Assembly (NCBI GenBank): GCA_905215725.1
Contig: CAJMRD010000003.1
Coordinates: 1-45,503, forward strand
Reading direction: 5' to 3'
Length of the DNA stretch: 45,503 bases
DNA from: an uncultured bacterium
GTDB lineage: Bacteria; Actinomycetota; Coriobacteriia; Coriobacteriales; Coriobacteriaceae
Numbering within the stretch: the stretch's first letter is position 1; every line of letters begins with the position of its first letter. A program made the translations under genes and the position numbers. Under the pieces are notes generated by a model. That model saw only the letters and a list, made by a program, of their open reading frames with translations. It was not told the DNA's origin and made no database searches. Shown in pieces: positions 1-8,180 of this stretch.

Positions 1-140
1 GTGCGGAATCTACGAAAACCTTGTGCCTGGCCTTCGGCGGCGCGTGCCTGCGTTGACTTTGGGCAGCCCGGGTTTTCGTTGGCTGACGCCCCCACTCATA
101 ATGCTTGGGTCGGTGGGCTGATGTGTTGCGTCCCTGAGGG

Positions 141-1277
141 CTACAGGGTTGAAACGAAGTTGGACAGGCGGGCTAGTCCTTCGTCTAGGTCTTTGTCGGA
201 GACGCAGTAGCTTAGGCGGATGTGGCCTTCGGTGCCGAAACAGTCGCCCGGGACTAGGGCTACGTTTGCTTCTTTGATGGCTTTGATGCAGAAAGCTTCG
301 CTGGTTAGGCCGAACTTTTTGATGCTCGGGAAAGTGTAGAAGGCTCCTGCGGGCTCTACTACGTCGAGGCCCATGGCGTCTAAAGCTGCGAGCACGCGTT
401 CGCGACGGGCTCGGTAGACTTTGAGCATGGGGGTTGGGTCGACGGTCAGGGCTCGGGCTGCGGCGTCCATTTCGAAGGAGACAGCACTCGATACTAGGTA
501 TTGGTGGGCTTTTGCGATCTCGGCGATGACGGGGGTTGCCGCTGCGAGCCAGCCCAAGCGCCAGCCGGTCATGGCCCAGGGCTTGGAGAAGCTCTCGATG
601 ACTACCGTCTGCTCACGCAGTTCCGGGTGGCGCTGGGCAAAGCGCTCGTAGCCATCCACGTAGACTAGGCGGTTATATACGTCGTCGCAGATTACGTAGA
701 TGCCCGCCTGCTCCGCTACGCGCGCCACGGCGTCGAGCGATGCCGCGTCGAGGATGCAGCCCGTAGGATTGTTGGGCGTGCAGATGACGATGGCCTTGGT
801 CGCCGGCGTCACGCAAGCACGGAGTGTGTCCTCGTCAATCTGGAATTGCGCAGGCTCCGTATCCAAAAAGACTGCTTTGGCGTGGTTGGCCACGACGATG
901 CTCTCGTACAGGCCAAAGGCCGGCGTGGGAATAATGACCTCATCGCCGGGGTTGAGCATAGCCATGAATGTTGCCGACAGGGCCTCGGTCGCGCCGTCGG
1001 TTAGGATGACCTCGTCGGCCGAAAACGTAAGGCCCGCGTCCCCCATGTAGGCAGATAACGCCTCACGCAGGGCGGGGCGACCGTTGTTGGGCGGATAGTG
1101 CGTGTCACCGCGGTCCAGTGCGGCGGTCACCTCGGCGCTAATCACATCGGGCGTGGGAAAATCGGGCTCGCCGAGCGCGAGCGCGATGCACCCCGGATGC
1201 TGGGCGGCGAGCGCGTTAATCCGGCGGATACCGGAGGGCTTGAGCATGGCAAGCGAGGTATTCATGGGCAGACGCAT
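141..1277 (-). CDS. Pyridoxal-phosphate class I/II aminotransferase
   Basis: A cytosolic fold-type I PLP enzyme of 378 residues, probably acting on aspartate or an aromatic amino acid. The Schiff-base lysine is Lys232 in SFSKPWAMTGWRLGW. NNPTG lies at about 169-173, CDDVY with the ring-nitrogen aspartate at about 197-201, and the N-terminal LGEPDF motif at 35-40. Length is normal for the family. The start ATG has AAAGGA just upstream. The gene is divergent from the unknown gene at 1371 across a ~90-base spacer. The 3' third uses more CTA, GTA and CGA codons than the 5' part. The exact amino donor cannot be read from sequence; AspC-like, PatA-like and kynurenine aminotransferase-like assignments remain possible. 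Confidence 0.9.
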   Translation of the reverse strand: MRLPMNTSLAMLKPSGIRRINALAAQHPGCIALALGEPDFPTPDVISAEVTAALDRGDTHYPPNNGRPALREALSAYMGDAGLTFSADEVILTDGATEALSATFMAMLNPGDEVIIPTPAFGLYESIVVANHAKAVFLDTEPAQFQIDEDTLRACVTPATKAIVICTPNNPTGCILDAASLDAVARVAEQAGIYVICDDVYNRLVYVDGYERFAQRHPELREQTVVIESFSKPWAMTGWRLGWLAAATPVIAEIAKAHQYLVSSAVSFEMDAAARALTVDPTPMLKVYRARRERVLAALDAMGLDVVEPAGAFYTFPSIKKFGLTSEAFCIKAIKEANVALVPGDCFGTEGHIRLSYCVSDKDLDEGLARLSNFVSTL

Positions 1278-1370
1278 GGCGTTCCTTTCGTAAGGGTTGC
1301 ACTAGGATAGCGCGGCGGGGCGCCACCAGACGGTGTAACCTAAACGGAAACGAGCCGGAAAGGAGATGGC

Positions 1371-2033
1371 ATGGAGACGACCGCGCGCGGCGACGTACCA
1401 AAAACACTGCACACCATTACGTATATCAGTATTCCCAATAGCGCCGATCTTGATTTTTTGCTCTGGGACCTGCAGGATGCCATCGCCGCCTATGCTCAAC
1501 TTTCCGGCACCGCACTCCCCCGCCCGGTCGACTTGAAGGCAAATGACGCCGGCAACGTTGCCGATGGCATCGTGCTGGCCATTGAAGATGCGGCTGACGA
1601 TGAGACGTTGACAGCCATCGAGCAGGCGCTTGAGCGCTTTGGCGGTACGGGAACGCGCGTCTATGCCGCGATTCGAGCCGCACAAGAGGGCACTGAGCAG
1701 GCGCGTGGGACCGCTGTTCGCCTGCACAAGGCATGTGAGCGCCATGACCAATTGTGGTGTGGCGGCATTGCCATCTGCGCCGGCAGCGGCATCGCAGCGC
1801 TTCGCCATTCCCCACGCATGGGCCTCTTGCGCCGACCATTTTCGGAGGCCATGGACAAGCTCGTGGGCGCCGTGCGCATGGGCTGCTCCGTCGAGCATGC
1901 ACAGCGACTTGGCGGCGGCAATGCCGCCAACGTCGACGCCGACGGCATGGTTTGCGCCGAGCCAGCCGTGCCCGCGCCGATCTGGCGAGGCGTTCTGAAA
2001 CGTCTGGGCGCCCACGCTCAAACAAAAATCTAA
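1371..2033 (+). CDS. Conserved-looking protein of unknown function
   Basis: A 220-residue protein that I do not recognise with certainty. A strong ribosome-binding site (AAAGGAGATGGC) precedes the ATG. Codon use is coding-like throughout, with GC-rich third positions. The first ~110 residues look alpha/beta (LHTITYISIPN, VADGIVLAIEDAAD). The second half carries a hydrophobic Gly/Cys segment (LWCGGIAICAGSGI, about residues 126-139), which faintly recalls flavodoxin-like reductases but lacks a clear nucleotide-binding motif. There is no signal peptide or convincing membrane helix. It is transcribed alone, divergent from the aminotransferase and convergent with the glycosylase gene, whose stop codon lies 1 base away. 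Confidence 0.6.
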   Translation: METTARGDVPKTLHTITYISIPNSADLDFLLWDLQDAIAAYAQLSGTALPRPVDLKANDAGNVADGIVLAIEDAADDETLTAIEQALERFGGTGTRVYAAIRAAQEGTEQARGTAVRLHKACERHDQLWCGGIAICAGSGIAALRHSPRMGLLRRPFSEAMDKLVGAVRMGCSVEHAQRLGGGNAANVDADGMVCAEPAVPAPIWRGVLKRLGAHAQTKI

Positions 2034-2034
2034 A

Positions 2035-2598
2035 TTAAATAACAGCCCAGTCAACGGCTTCATGCCAACGCTCGACAAGACGCTCCAGACGCCAGGCGGC
2101 ATTAGCGGGACTTGTCGAGGGCAGGACGATGGCAGGCAGCCCCGTCCGATCTTGCAAGTAGCGTTTGTAGAGTCGCCCTGCCGTACCGCCGTTACAGACA
2201 ACGACCTCGATCGACGCGGCATCGGTAATGCGCTCGATATGTGCCGGCACAACGTTGCGGATGCTCGCGTCGCTCGAGCCCTTAATGTCGCAGCTCTCGA
2301 CCACATCCCACAGGGCCACGCCGCCGTTCAGCAGCATGGCCCGCTTGGCGGCAATGGAGGCATCGAGCGTCGCGGGCTCACCGCTTGCCAAAGGATCGCC
2401 CTCGTTGGGCGGCACAGGCATACCGAGGCACGTGGCCATCACACGCCAAAAGCGATTCTGAGGGTTGCCGTAATAAAAGGCATTGGCGCGCGAAAGCACC
2501 GAGGGAAACGACCCGAGCACCAAAACGCGCGAGTGCTCGTCAAACACGGGCTCAAACCCATGCTCAATATGTTGATAGCCCTCGTCAGATACGGCCAT
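2035..2598 (-). CDS. DNA-deoxyinosine (hypoxanthine) glycosylase, UDG superfamily
   Basis: A 187-residue member of the uracil-DNA glycosylase superfamily that would excise deaminated bases such as hypoxanthine during base-excision repair. The family signature is VLGSFPSVLSRANAFYYG followed by NPQNRFW, the catalytic and base-pocket region near residues 27-50. A C-terminal substrate-binding element is seen in VLPSTSPANAAW (about 158-169), which has the usual PSTSPA form of the Mug/hypoxanthine subgroup. Length matches the family. The start is 3 bases after the amylase stop, so the two genes are probably co-transcribed, although no functional link is obvious. Confidence 0.88.
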   Translation of the reverse strand: MAVSDEGYQHIEHGFEPVFDEHSRVLVLGSFPSVLSRANAFYYGNPQNRFWRVMATCLGMPVPPNEGDPLASGEPATLDASIAAKRAMLLNGGVALWDVVESCDIKGSSDASIRNVVPAHIERITDAASIEVVVCNGGTAGRLYKRYLQDRTGLPAIVLPSTSPANAAWRLERLVERWHEAVDWAVI

Positions 2599-2601
2599 GG
2601 G

Positions 2602-3978
2602 CTAGGCTCTCAACAGATAGCGCACCTCGTAGGGTGCAAGCTCAAGGGTACCCGTCAGCTCGACCGTGGGCGCATCGTCGGCAAGCAGGTCGACGAAGGA
2701 CCCGTTGAGCTCGCCGGCGCCAAAGGTGTAAGGCTCACCCACGGCATTCACCGCCACGAGTACCGTCGCGCCGTCACAGGCGCGCTCGAACAGCAGCTGC
2801 TTGTTCTGGATCACCACGTTGCGATAGGCACCGTAGTTGAGAGCACGGGCAGCCGCGTCGTCGGCCGAGCGAAGGTGCGCAAGCTGCGTGATGAACGCCG
2901 TCAGCTCGTTGGGCGCAGGCTCATTGAGCGCAGGTCGCAGCGCCCAGTCGCCATCGGGGCCACCCTTTTCGCCGGCAATTCCCCACTCGCTGCCATAGTA
3001 GACGCACGGGATGCCCGGCATGCCAAAGAGCATGCCGTAGGCGGGACGCAGACACGACTTGTCGGTGAGGATACTTGCCAGGCGCGGCACATCGTGGTTG
3101 TCGACAAACGACAGCAGATGTTTGCCGCGGTAGATGCACCACGGATCGCCGCCAAACTGGCGGTGCAGCGAATGGGCGATCTCGAACATGTTGACCGAGT
3201 TAAAGCTGGAGTACAGGCCCTTGTAGCACTCGTAGTTGGTGCAGGAGTCGAGCATCTCGTCGTTGACGATTTGGTTGTAGTCGCCGTGGAGCGTCTCGCC
3301 GATCAGCACAAAGTCGGGCTTGAGCTCACGGGTAAAGACGTGCAGGCGGCGCATAAAGTCGCGGTCGAGCATATAGGCAACGTCCAGGCGCAGGCCGTCG
3401 ACGCCAAAGACCTCGGCCCAGCGGCGCACGGACTCGAGCAGGTAATCGACCACAGCGGGATTTTGCAGGTTGAGCTTCACAAGCTCAAAATGGCCTTCCC
3501 AGCCCTCGTACCAAAAGCCATCGCCATAGCAGGAATCGCCGTCAAAGCTAATGTGGAACCAGTCCTTGTACGGCGAGTCCCACTTGCGCTCCTGCACATC
3601 GCGGAAGGCCCAAAAACCGCGGCCGACGTGGTTGAAGACGGCATCGAGCACCACGCGGATGCCATGGGCATGCAGCGTGTCGCATACGGCGGCAAAGTCG
3701 GCGTCCCCACCCAGGCGACGGTCGATATGGCGCAGGCTGCGTGTATCGTAGCCGTGGCTATCAGATTCGAGCGGTGGGTTGATGAGCACAGCCCCAACGC
3801 CGAGTTCCTGCATGTAGTCGGCCCATTGGGCGACCTTCATGATAGGAGCATCGGGGTTGGGCGCGGCGTTGGCAGCCTGGGCGAGCTCATCCTCGGCAAC
3901 GGGCGCGACGTTTTCGCGCGGAGCCCCGCAAAAGCCCAGCGGATAGATCTGATAGAACGTCGTCTCGTATGCCCACAT
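2602..3978 (-). CDS. Alpha-amylase family glycoside hydrolase (GH13)
   Basis: A 458-residue intracellular GH13 enzyme with no signal peptide, probably acting on maltodextrins (neopullulanase or maltogenic type). The conserved regions are in order: DAVFNH at about 112-117, DGLRLDVAY with nucleophile Asp199, IGETL with acid/base Glu228, and FVDNHD with the transition-state aspartate at about 296. The protein starts directly in the (beta/alpha)8 barrel and ends with a short beta domain. The N-terminal starch-binding module of many neopullulanases is missing, so this is a compact form. It lies upstream of the DNA glycosylase gene. Substrate is inferred only from family. Confidence 0.9.
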   Translation of the reverse strand: MWAYETTFYQIYPLGFCGAPRENVAPVAEDELAQAANAAPNPDAPIMKVAQWADYMQELGVGAVLINPPLESDSHGYDTRSLRHIDRRLGGDADFAAVCDTLHAHGIRVVLDAVFNHVGRGFWAFRDVQERKWDSPYKDWFHISFDGDSCYGDGFWYEGWEGHFELVKLNLQNPAVVDYLLESVRRWAEVFGVDGLRLDVAYMLDRDFMRRLHVFTRELKPDFVLIGETLHGDYNQIVNDEMLDSCTNYECYKGLYSSFNSVNMFEIAHSLHRQFGGDPWCIYRGKHLLSFVDNHDVPRLASILTDKSCLRPAYGMLFGMPGIPCVYYGSEWGIAGEKGGPDGDWALRPALNEPAPNELTAFITQLAHLRSADDAAARALNYGAYRNVVIQNKQLLFERACDGATVLVAVNAVGEPYTFGAGELNGSFVDLLADDAPTVELTGTLELAPYEVRYLLRA

Positions 3979-4042
3979 AGCAACCTCCCGGTAAGCTCAA
4001 CACAACGACATCCATTGTATGCCCGGCTTGTATCCTCTTCCC

Positions 4043-4116
4043 CAAAATAAGTTGCGGTGGAATAGGGACTGTTTGCCGGGTTTATTGGGCCCAGCAGTCC
4101 GTATTTCACCGCAACT
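4043..4116 (-). terminator. Intrinsic terminator of the MFS gene, repeat family TTGCGGTGAAATA, copy 1
   Basis: Arms at 4050-4070 and 4096-4116 pair over 21 positions with one mismatch and one position that is G.U (plus strand) or A.C (minus strand). On the minus strand the hairpin starts 16 bases after the MFS stop codon and is followed by TTATTTTGG. The arm core is nearly identical to the hairpin at 8191-8253, so this is a dispersed family and not an isolated terminator. Confidence 0.75.
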
Positions 4117-4132
4117 GATGAGGAGGATGTGG

Positions 4133-5329
4133 CTAGGCGACGGGCTTTGCGCGGCGTATGGCTGGGAACATCACCGTGATGGCGAGGATGACGCCCACGA
4201 CGGCAATCGCCCCGCCCGCGAAGCCGATCCAAGCGATACCGGGACCCGAAACCACGGCGCCGCCGATTGCGGTGCCCGTGCCAATACCGAGGTTAAACAG
4301 GCCCGAGAAGATCGACATGGCGACGGCCGACGAATCTGCCGGCGTGTGCTTGATGAGCTCGGCCTGAAACGCCACGTTAAAGGCCGTGGCGCAGCAACCC
4401 CACAGTGCGCAGACGGCAAGCACTGTCACGAGCGACGATGCGGCCGGCCCCATGAGCAGCAGGGCCACCGGCACGCCGGAGAGCGTGATAGCAAGGAACG
4501 GAAAACGGTGCCCGTCGAACAGGCGGCTGAACAGCCAGCTGCCCACCAAGCCGGAACAGCCAAACGCCGTCAGCGTCATGGTAATGGCGCCCGCATCGAC
4601 GTGCGCGACCTGCGCCAGGAAGGGCTCGATATAGCTGTAGCTTGCGTAATAGCCGGTCGCCATGAAGACCGTGACTGCGTAGAGCGCGATGAGGAGCGGG
4701 TTCTTGAGCAGCTCGGGCAGCTGTTTGACAGTAAAGCGCTCACCCGCCGGCATGGCCGGGAACACCGCTGCCTGGTAGACGACCGCGATGGCTGAGAGGC
4801 CCCCGACCACGGCAAACGTCATGCGCCAGCCCACGGCCAAGCCAATGGCGCGACCGAGAGGCAGGCCAAAGATCTGCGCGATGGACGAGCCCGTGGCGAT
4901 CATGCTGATGGCGAGCGCGCCGTGGCGAGTGTCGACCAGGCGCGAGGCCATAATCGAGGCGACTGACCAGAACACGGCATGTGCGCAAGCGACCACCAGG
5001 CGCGCGCAGACCAGGATGGGATAGGTCGGCGCCACAGCGGACAGGAACTGACCGAGCGAGAACACGGCCAGCACGCCCAGCAGCATCCGCTTGAACTCAA
5101 AGCGCGAGGCGAACACCATGAGCGGCAGCGACAGCAGCATGACGCCCCAGGCATAGACCGAGATCATGATGCCCGCCTGGGCCTCGGTGAGCGAGAACGA
5201 CGCGGCGATATCAGTCAAAAGGCCGATGGGCATAAACTCCGACGTGTTGAACACGAACGCACAGCAGGTGAGCCCGACGAGTGGGAGCCACTGCTTGAGC
5301 GTGATGCCGTCTTGCCTTGTCTGAGTCAT
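4133..5329 (-). CDS. Major facilitator superfamily exporter, AraJ/SotB-like
   Basis: A 398-residue integral membrane transporter with the hydrophobic pattern of 12 helices. Early motifs NTSEFMPIGLLTDIA and GIMISVYAWGVMLLSLPL fit the DHA1 family of sugar or drug exporters (SotB/AraJ/YdhP type). Substrate is not readable. I start at the ATG at 5329 (MTQTRQDG), which has GGAGACG upstream. An in-frame extension to 5425 would run through a hairpin and a promoter-like TATAAT and is unlikely. The promoter candidate at 5363-5392 overlaps the hairpin behind feoAB. The 3' end is closed by the repeat-family terminator at 4043-4116. Confidence 0.88.
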   Translation of the reverse strand: MTQTRQDGITLKQWLPLVGLTCCAFVFNTSEFMPIGLLTDIAASFSLTEAQAGIMISVYAWGVMLLSLPLMVFASRFEFKRMLLGVLAVFSLGQFLSAVAPTYPILVCARLVVACAHAVFWSVASIMASRLVDTRHGALAISMIATGSSIAQIFGLPLGRAIGLAVGWRMTFAVVGGLSAIAVVYQAAVFPAMPAGERFTVKQLPELLKNPLLIALYAVTVFMATGYYASYSYIEPFLAQVAHVDAGAITMTLTAFGCSGLVGSWLFSRLFDGHRFPFLAITLSGVPVALLLMGPAASSLVTVLAVCALWGCCATAFNVAFQAELIKHTPADSSAVAMSIFSGLFNLGIGTGTAIGGAVVSGPGIAWIGFAGGAIAVVGVILAITVMFPAIRRAKPVA

Positions 5330-5362
5330 ATATAACGTCTCCAATCGTTTTGAGCGGAGGCG

Positions 5363-5392
5363 ATTATATAGCAACGGCCCCGCATCCGTCAG
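5363..5392 (-). promoter_or_regulatory. Candidate promoter of the MFS gene
   Basis: On the minus strand CTGACG (5392-5387) and TATAAT (5368-5363) are separated by 18 bases, followed by the GGAG ribosome site and ATG at 5329. The -35 box lies inside the loop of the hairpin at 5376-5407. Seen by eye only. Confidence 0.5.
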
Positions 5393-5407
5393 TACAGATG
5401 CGGGGCC
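5376..5407 (-). terminator. Hairpin behind feoAB
   Basis: An 11-bp perfect stem (GGCCCCGCATC at 5376-5386 with its complement at 5397-5407) and a 10-base loop lie 42 bases after the feoAB stop. The tail on the minus strand (GTTGCTATATAAT) is only weakly T-rich, so termination may be partial. Confidence 0.6.
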
Positions 5408-5449
5408 GAAAACAATTCGATACACAGAGGTTGCGCCGTCAATTCATAA

Positions 5450-7810
5450 CTAAGCCAACCCCAGCAATATGCCCGCCGAATGCACGACAAACGCCACGAT
5501 CCAGGCAACGGCGACCTGAAACGCGAATACGGCCACGGCATAGCGCGCGCCCAACTCGCTCTTGACGGCGCCGATTGCCGCCACACAAGGCGGGTACAGC
5601 AACGTAAAGACCAAGAACACGTAGGCGGTAAACGGCGAAAACATGGTCGACAGCGCCGCGGGCGACGTTGCGCCCAAAAGCACCGTGAGCGTCGAGATGA
5701 CGCTCTCCTTGGCAATGAGCCCCGTGACGAGCGCCGTCGAGGCGCGCCAGTCGCCAAAGCCGAGCGGGGCCAACACCGGCGCGATGATGCTACCCAGACC
5801 AGCAAGCAGGCTTTGCGACTGGTCGGCGACCACGTTAAAGCGGATGTCGAACGTCTGAAGGAACCAGATGACCACGGTCGCGGCAAAGATAATGGTAAAG
5901 GCCTTGGTGATGAAGTCCTTGGCCTTATCCCATGCCAGCATCACCGTCGTCTTGACGCTCGGCAGGCGGTAATTGGGGAGCTCCATGATAAACGGCACCG
6001 GGTCGCCCTTAAATGCCGTGCGGTTGAGCACCAAAGCCGCGATGCAGCCGACCACGATACCGATCAGATAGAGCGAGACCATGGCGGGAACCGTCGCCTG
6101 CGGGAAAAACGCCCCGCACAGCAAGCCGTAAACCGGCAACTTGGCTGAGCAGCTCATAAACGGCGTGAGCATGACCGTCATCTTGCGGTCGTGCTCGGAT
6201 GGGAGCGTACGGGTCGACATGATAGCCGGCACGGTGCAGCCAAAACCGACGAGCATGGGCACGAAGCTGCGGCCCGACAGGCCAAAGCGACGCAACACCT
6301 TATCCATGACAAAGGCCACGCGTGCCATGTAGCCGGAGTCTTCCAGAATGGAGAGGAACAAGAAGAGCACGACGATAATCGGCAGGAAGGTCAGCACGCT
6401 GCCCACACCCGTAAGCACGCCGTCGACAGCCAGCGAGCGTACCACGTCGTTGGTACCGAACGCCTTGAGGCCCGCATCGGCCGAGGCGATGATGGCAGCG
6501 ATACCGTCCTCCATGAGTCCCTGCAACGCCGCGCCAATCACGCCAAACGTCAGCCAAAAGACGAGGCCCATAATCACCAGGAACGCCGGAATGGCTGTGT
6601 AACGACCTGTCAGGATGCGGTCAATCTTGACGGAGCGCACGTGCTCGCGGCTCTCGTGCGGCTTGACGACGCAACGCCCGCAAACGTCGCCGATAAAGCT
6701 AAAACGCATATCGGCCAGCGCAGATAGGCGGTCGGTGCCGGCCTCGCCCTCCATCTGGGTAATGATGTGCTCGATAGCGTCGAGCTCATTGCGATCCAGG
6801 TGAAGCGCCTCGGTTACCAGCTCATCGCCCTCGACCAGCTTGGTCGCCGCAAAGCGCACCGGGATGTGCGCCGTCACGGCATGGTCCTCGATCAGGTTAG
6901 CAATACCGTGGATGCAGCGATGCAGCGCACCGCCGTCCGGACCGTCGGGCGCGCAAAAGTCCAGGCGACCAGGGCGCTCGCGGAACCGCGCCACGTGCAG
7001 GGCGTGGTCCACCAGCTCGCCGATGCCCTCGTTGCGGGCAGCGCTAATGGGGACAACGGGCACGCCCAACAGGCTCTCGAGCAAGTTGACGTCTACGGCG
7101 CCGCCGTTGGCGGTCACCTCGTCCATCATGTTGAGCGCGATGACCATAGGACGGTCAAGCTCCATGAGCTGCAGTGTCAGGTACAGGTTACGCTCGATGT
7201 TGGTGGCGTCGATGATGTCGATGATGGCGTCCGGGCGCTCGTCAAGGATGAACTGACGGCTCACGACCTCTTCGCCTGTGTACGGCGACAGGGAGTAAAT
7301 GCCAGGCAGGTCGGTAACGCTCGCCTCGGGATGATTACGGATGGTGCCATCTTTGCGGTCGACCGTCACGCCGGGAAAGTTACCGACGTGCTGGTTGGAG
7401 CCCGTCAGCTGGTTGAATAACGTGGTCTTGCCGCAGTTTTGGTTGCCGGCGAGGGCAAAGTGCAGCGGCGCGCCCTCGGGCACGGCCGTCTTTGCCGCAC
7501 GGGGCGAATACGTCCCCTCACCCAGAGCCGGATGCTCCGTCGTGCCGATTGCGGCGTTAGCGCGCGGGCCGGTATCGGTGTCGTGAATACCCACGAGCTC
7601 GATGCGAGCGGCATCGTCCTTGCGCAGTGTCAACTCGTAGCCACGCAGGCGGATCTCGAGCGGGTCACCCATGGGGGCGTACTTCATCATGGTGACTTCG
7701 GTGCCCGGCGTTAGGCCCATGTCCAAAATATGCTGTCGGAGTGCCTGATCGTCCGATGCCACCGATGCGACAACGGCGTCCTTTCCAATCTCGAGTGTAT
7801 CGAGCTTCAC
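5450..7810 (-). CDS. feoB: Ferrous iron transporter, FeoA-FeoB fusion
   Basis: A 786-residue membrane protein that imports Fe(II). Residues ~1-75 form a FeoA-like SH3 domain (MGLTPGTEVTMMKYAPMGDP). A linker leads to the FeoB G domain with G1 GNQNCGKTT at about 122-130, the G2 region FPGVTV, G3 DLPG, and NMMD as the G4-like motif. The G domain is followed by the helical GDI region and the C-terminal membrane core with Cys-containing gate motifs (GFGCTVPAI and MSCSAKLPVY). I start at GTG 7810 because GGGGGAGGAAC lies at the right distance. In-frame ATGs further upstream run into the operator region. Separate feoA is usual, so the fusion is a lineage feature. Likely iron-regulated through the two palindromes at 7853-7885. 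Confidence 0.92.
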   Translation of the reverse strand: MKLDTLEIGKDAVVASVASDDQALRQHILDMGLTPGTEVTMMKYAPMGDPLEIRLRGYELTLRKDDAARIELVGIHDTDTGPRANAAIGTTEHPALGEGTYSPRAAKTAVPEGAPLHFALAGNQNCGKTTLFNQLTGSNQHVGNFPGVTVDRKDGTIRNHPEASVTDLPGIYSLSPYTGEEVVSRQFILDERPDAIIDIIDATNIERNLYLTLQLMELDRPMVIALNMMDEVTANGGAVDVNLLESLLGVPVVPISAARNEGIGELVDHALHVARFRERPGRLDFCAPDGPDGGALHRCIHGIANLIEDHAVTAHIPVRFAATKLVEGDELVTEALHLDRNELDAIEHIITQMEGEAGTDRLSALADMRFSFIGDVCGRCVVKPHESREHVRSVKIDRILTGRYTAIPAFLVIMGLVFWLTFGVIGAALQGLMEDGIAAIIASADAGLKAFGTNDVVRSLAVDGVLTGVGSVLTFLPIIVVLFLFLSILEDSGYMARVAFVMDKVLRRFGLSGRSFVPMLVGFGCTVPAIMSTRTLPSEHDRKMTVMLTPFMSCSAKLPVYGLLCGAFFPQATVPAMVSLYLIGIVVGCIAALVLNRTAFKGDPVPFIMELPNYRLPSVKTTVMLAWDKAKDFITKAFTIIFAATVVIWFLQTFDIRFNVVADQSQSLLAGLGSIIAPVLAPLGFGDWRASTALVTGLIAKESVISTLTVLLGATSPAALSTMFSPFTAYVFLVFTLLYPPCVAAIGAVKSELGARYAVAVFAFQVAVAWIVAFVVHSAGILLGLA

Positions 7811-7852
7811 GTCCGTGTTCCTCCCCCGGCGCCCACAGGGCGTTGTATTTAT

Positions 7853-7885
7853 GTTCACCATGGCTAACCGTTTGCCATGGCTAAC
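7853..7885 (-). promoter_or_regulatory. Twin palindromic operator candidate upstream of feoAB
   Basis: Two 16-base sites, 7853-7868 and 7870-7885, each fit GTTnnCCATGGCTAAC and are 17 bases apart centre to centre. Both are imperfect palindromes around CCATGG and lie 43-75 bases before the GTG start. A -10-like TAAAAT on the minus strand (7893-7888) abuts them. The TTAGCC...GGCTAA core resembles DtxR/IdeR-type iron boxes. The regulator assignment is inference. Confidence 0.55.
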
Positions 7886-7971
7886 CAATTTTAAGCTTAC
7901 ATGATAGCGTGAACACACAATGACGTTCAATCAGCAGATTGGCGCAATGGGGACAGGCAGGAGAGTTCAGG

Positions 7972-8180
7972 GCCATAGTTTCCCGATGAGGCCTCTCGGG
8001 GAAACTACATCCCAGAATTCTGGCTCGAAACGGGATATGGTTTCCCAAACAGGCCTCTTACGGAAAATGCATCCCGGAATCCCCACTCGAAACGGGACGC
8101 ACTTTCTCAGTCGAGGCCCTATGGGAAACCGTGTCCCACCTTGAAGGGGGAACTGGGATGCAGTTTCCGGACGGGACATC
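7972..8180. repeat. Degenerate tandem array, 62-nt period, hairpin-rich
   Basis: Three and a third units begin with TTTCCC-like blocks at 7979, 8041, 8103 and 8164. Each full unit runs TTTCCC, a variable stretch containing AGGCC, GGGAAA or GGAAA, then a TCCC block, and a block related to CTCGAAACGGGA. Within units, TAGTTTCCC pairs with GGGAAACTA, and ATCCC pairs with GGGAT. The period is not a multiple of three and neither strand shows coding character, so I treat it as non-coding. With the operators and the next terminator it fills the 472-base gap between feoAB and the hydrolase gene. Confidence 0.7.

Noticed and set aside
12..79. Inverted repeat ACGAAAACC (12-20) / GGTTTTCGT (71-79) at the left edge
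   Set aside because: Only 9 bases with a 50-base loop and no T-run or recognisable context; could be chance or part of an element cut by the edge.
7972..8180. CRISPR array
   Set aside because: Units adjoin directly, are not identical, lack unique spacers, and no cas gene is present.
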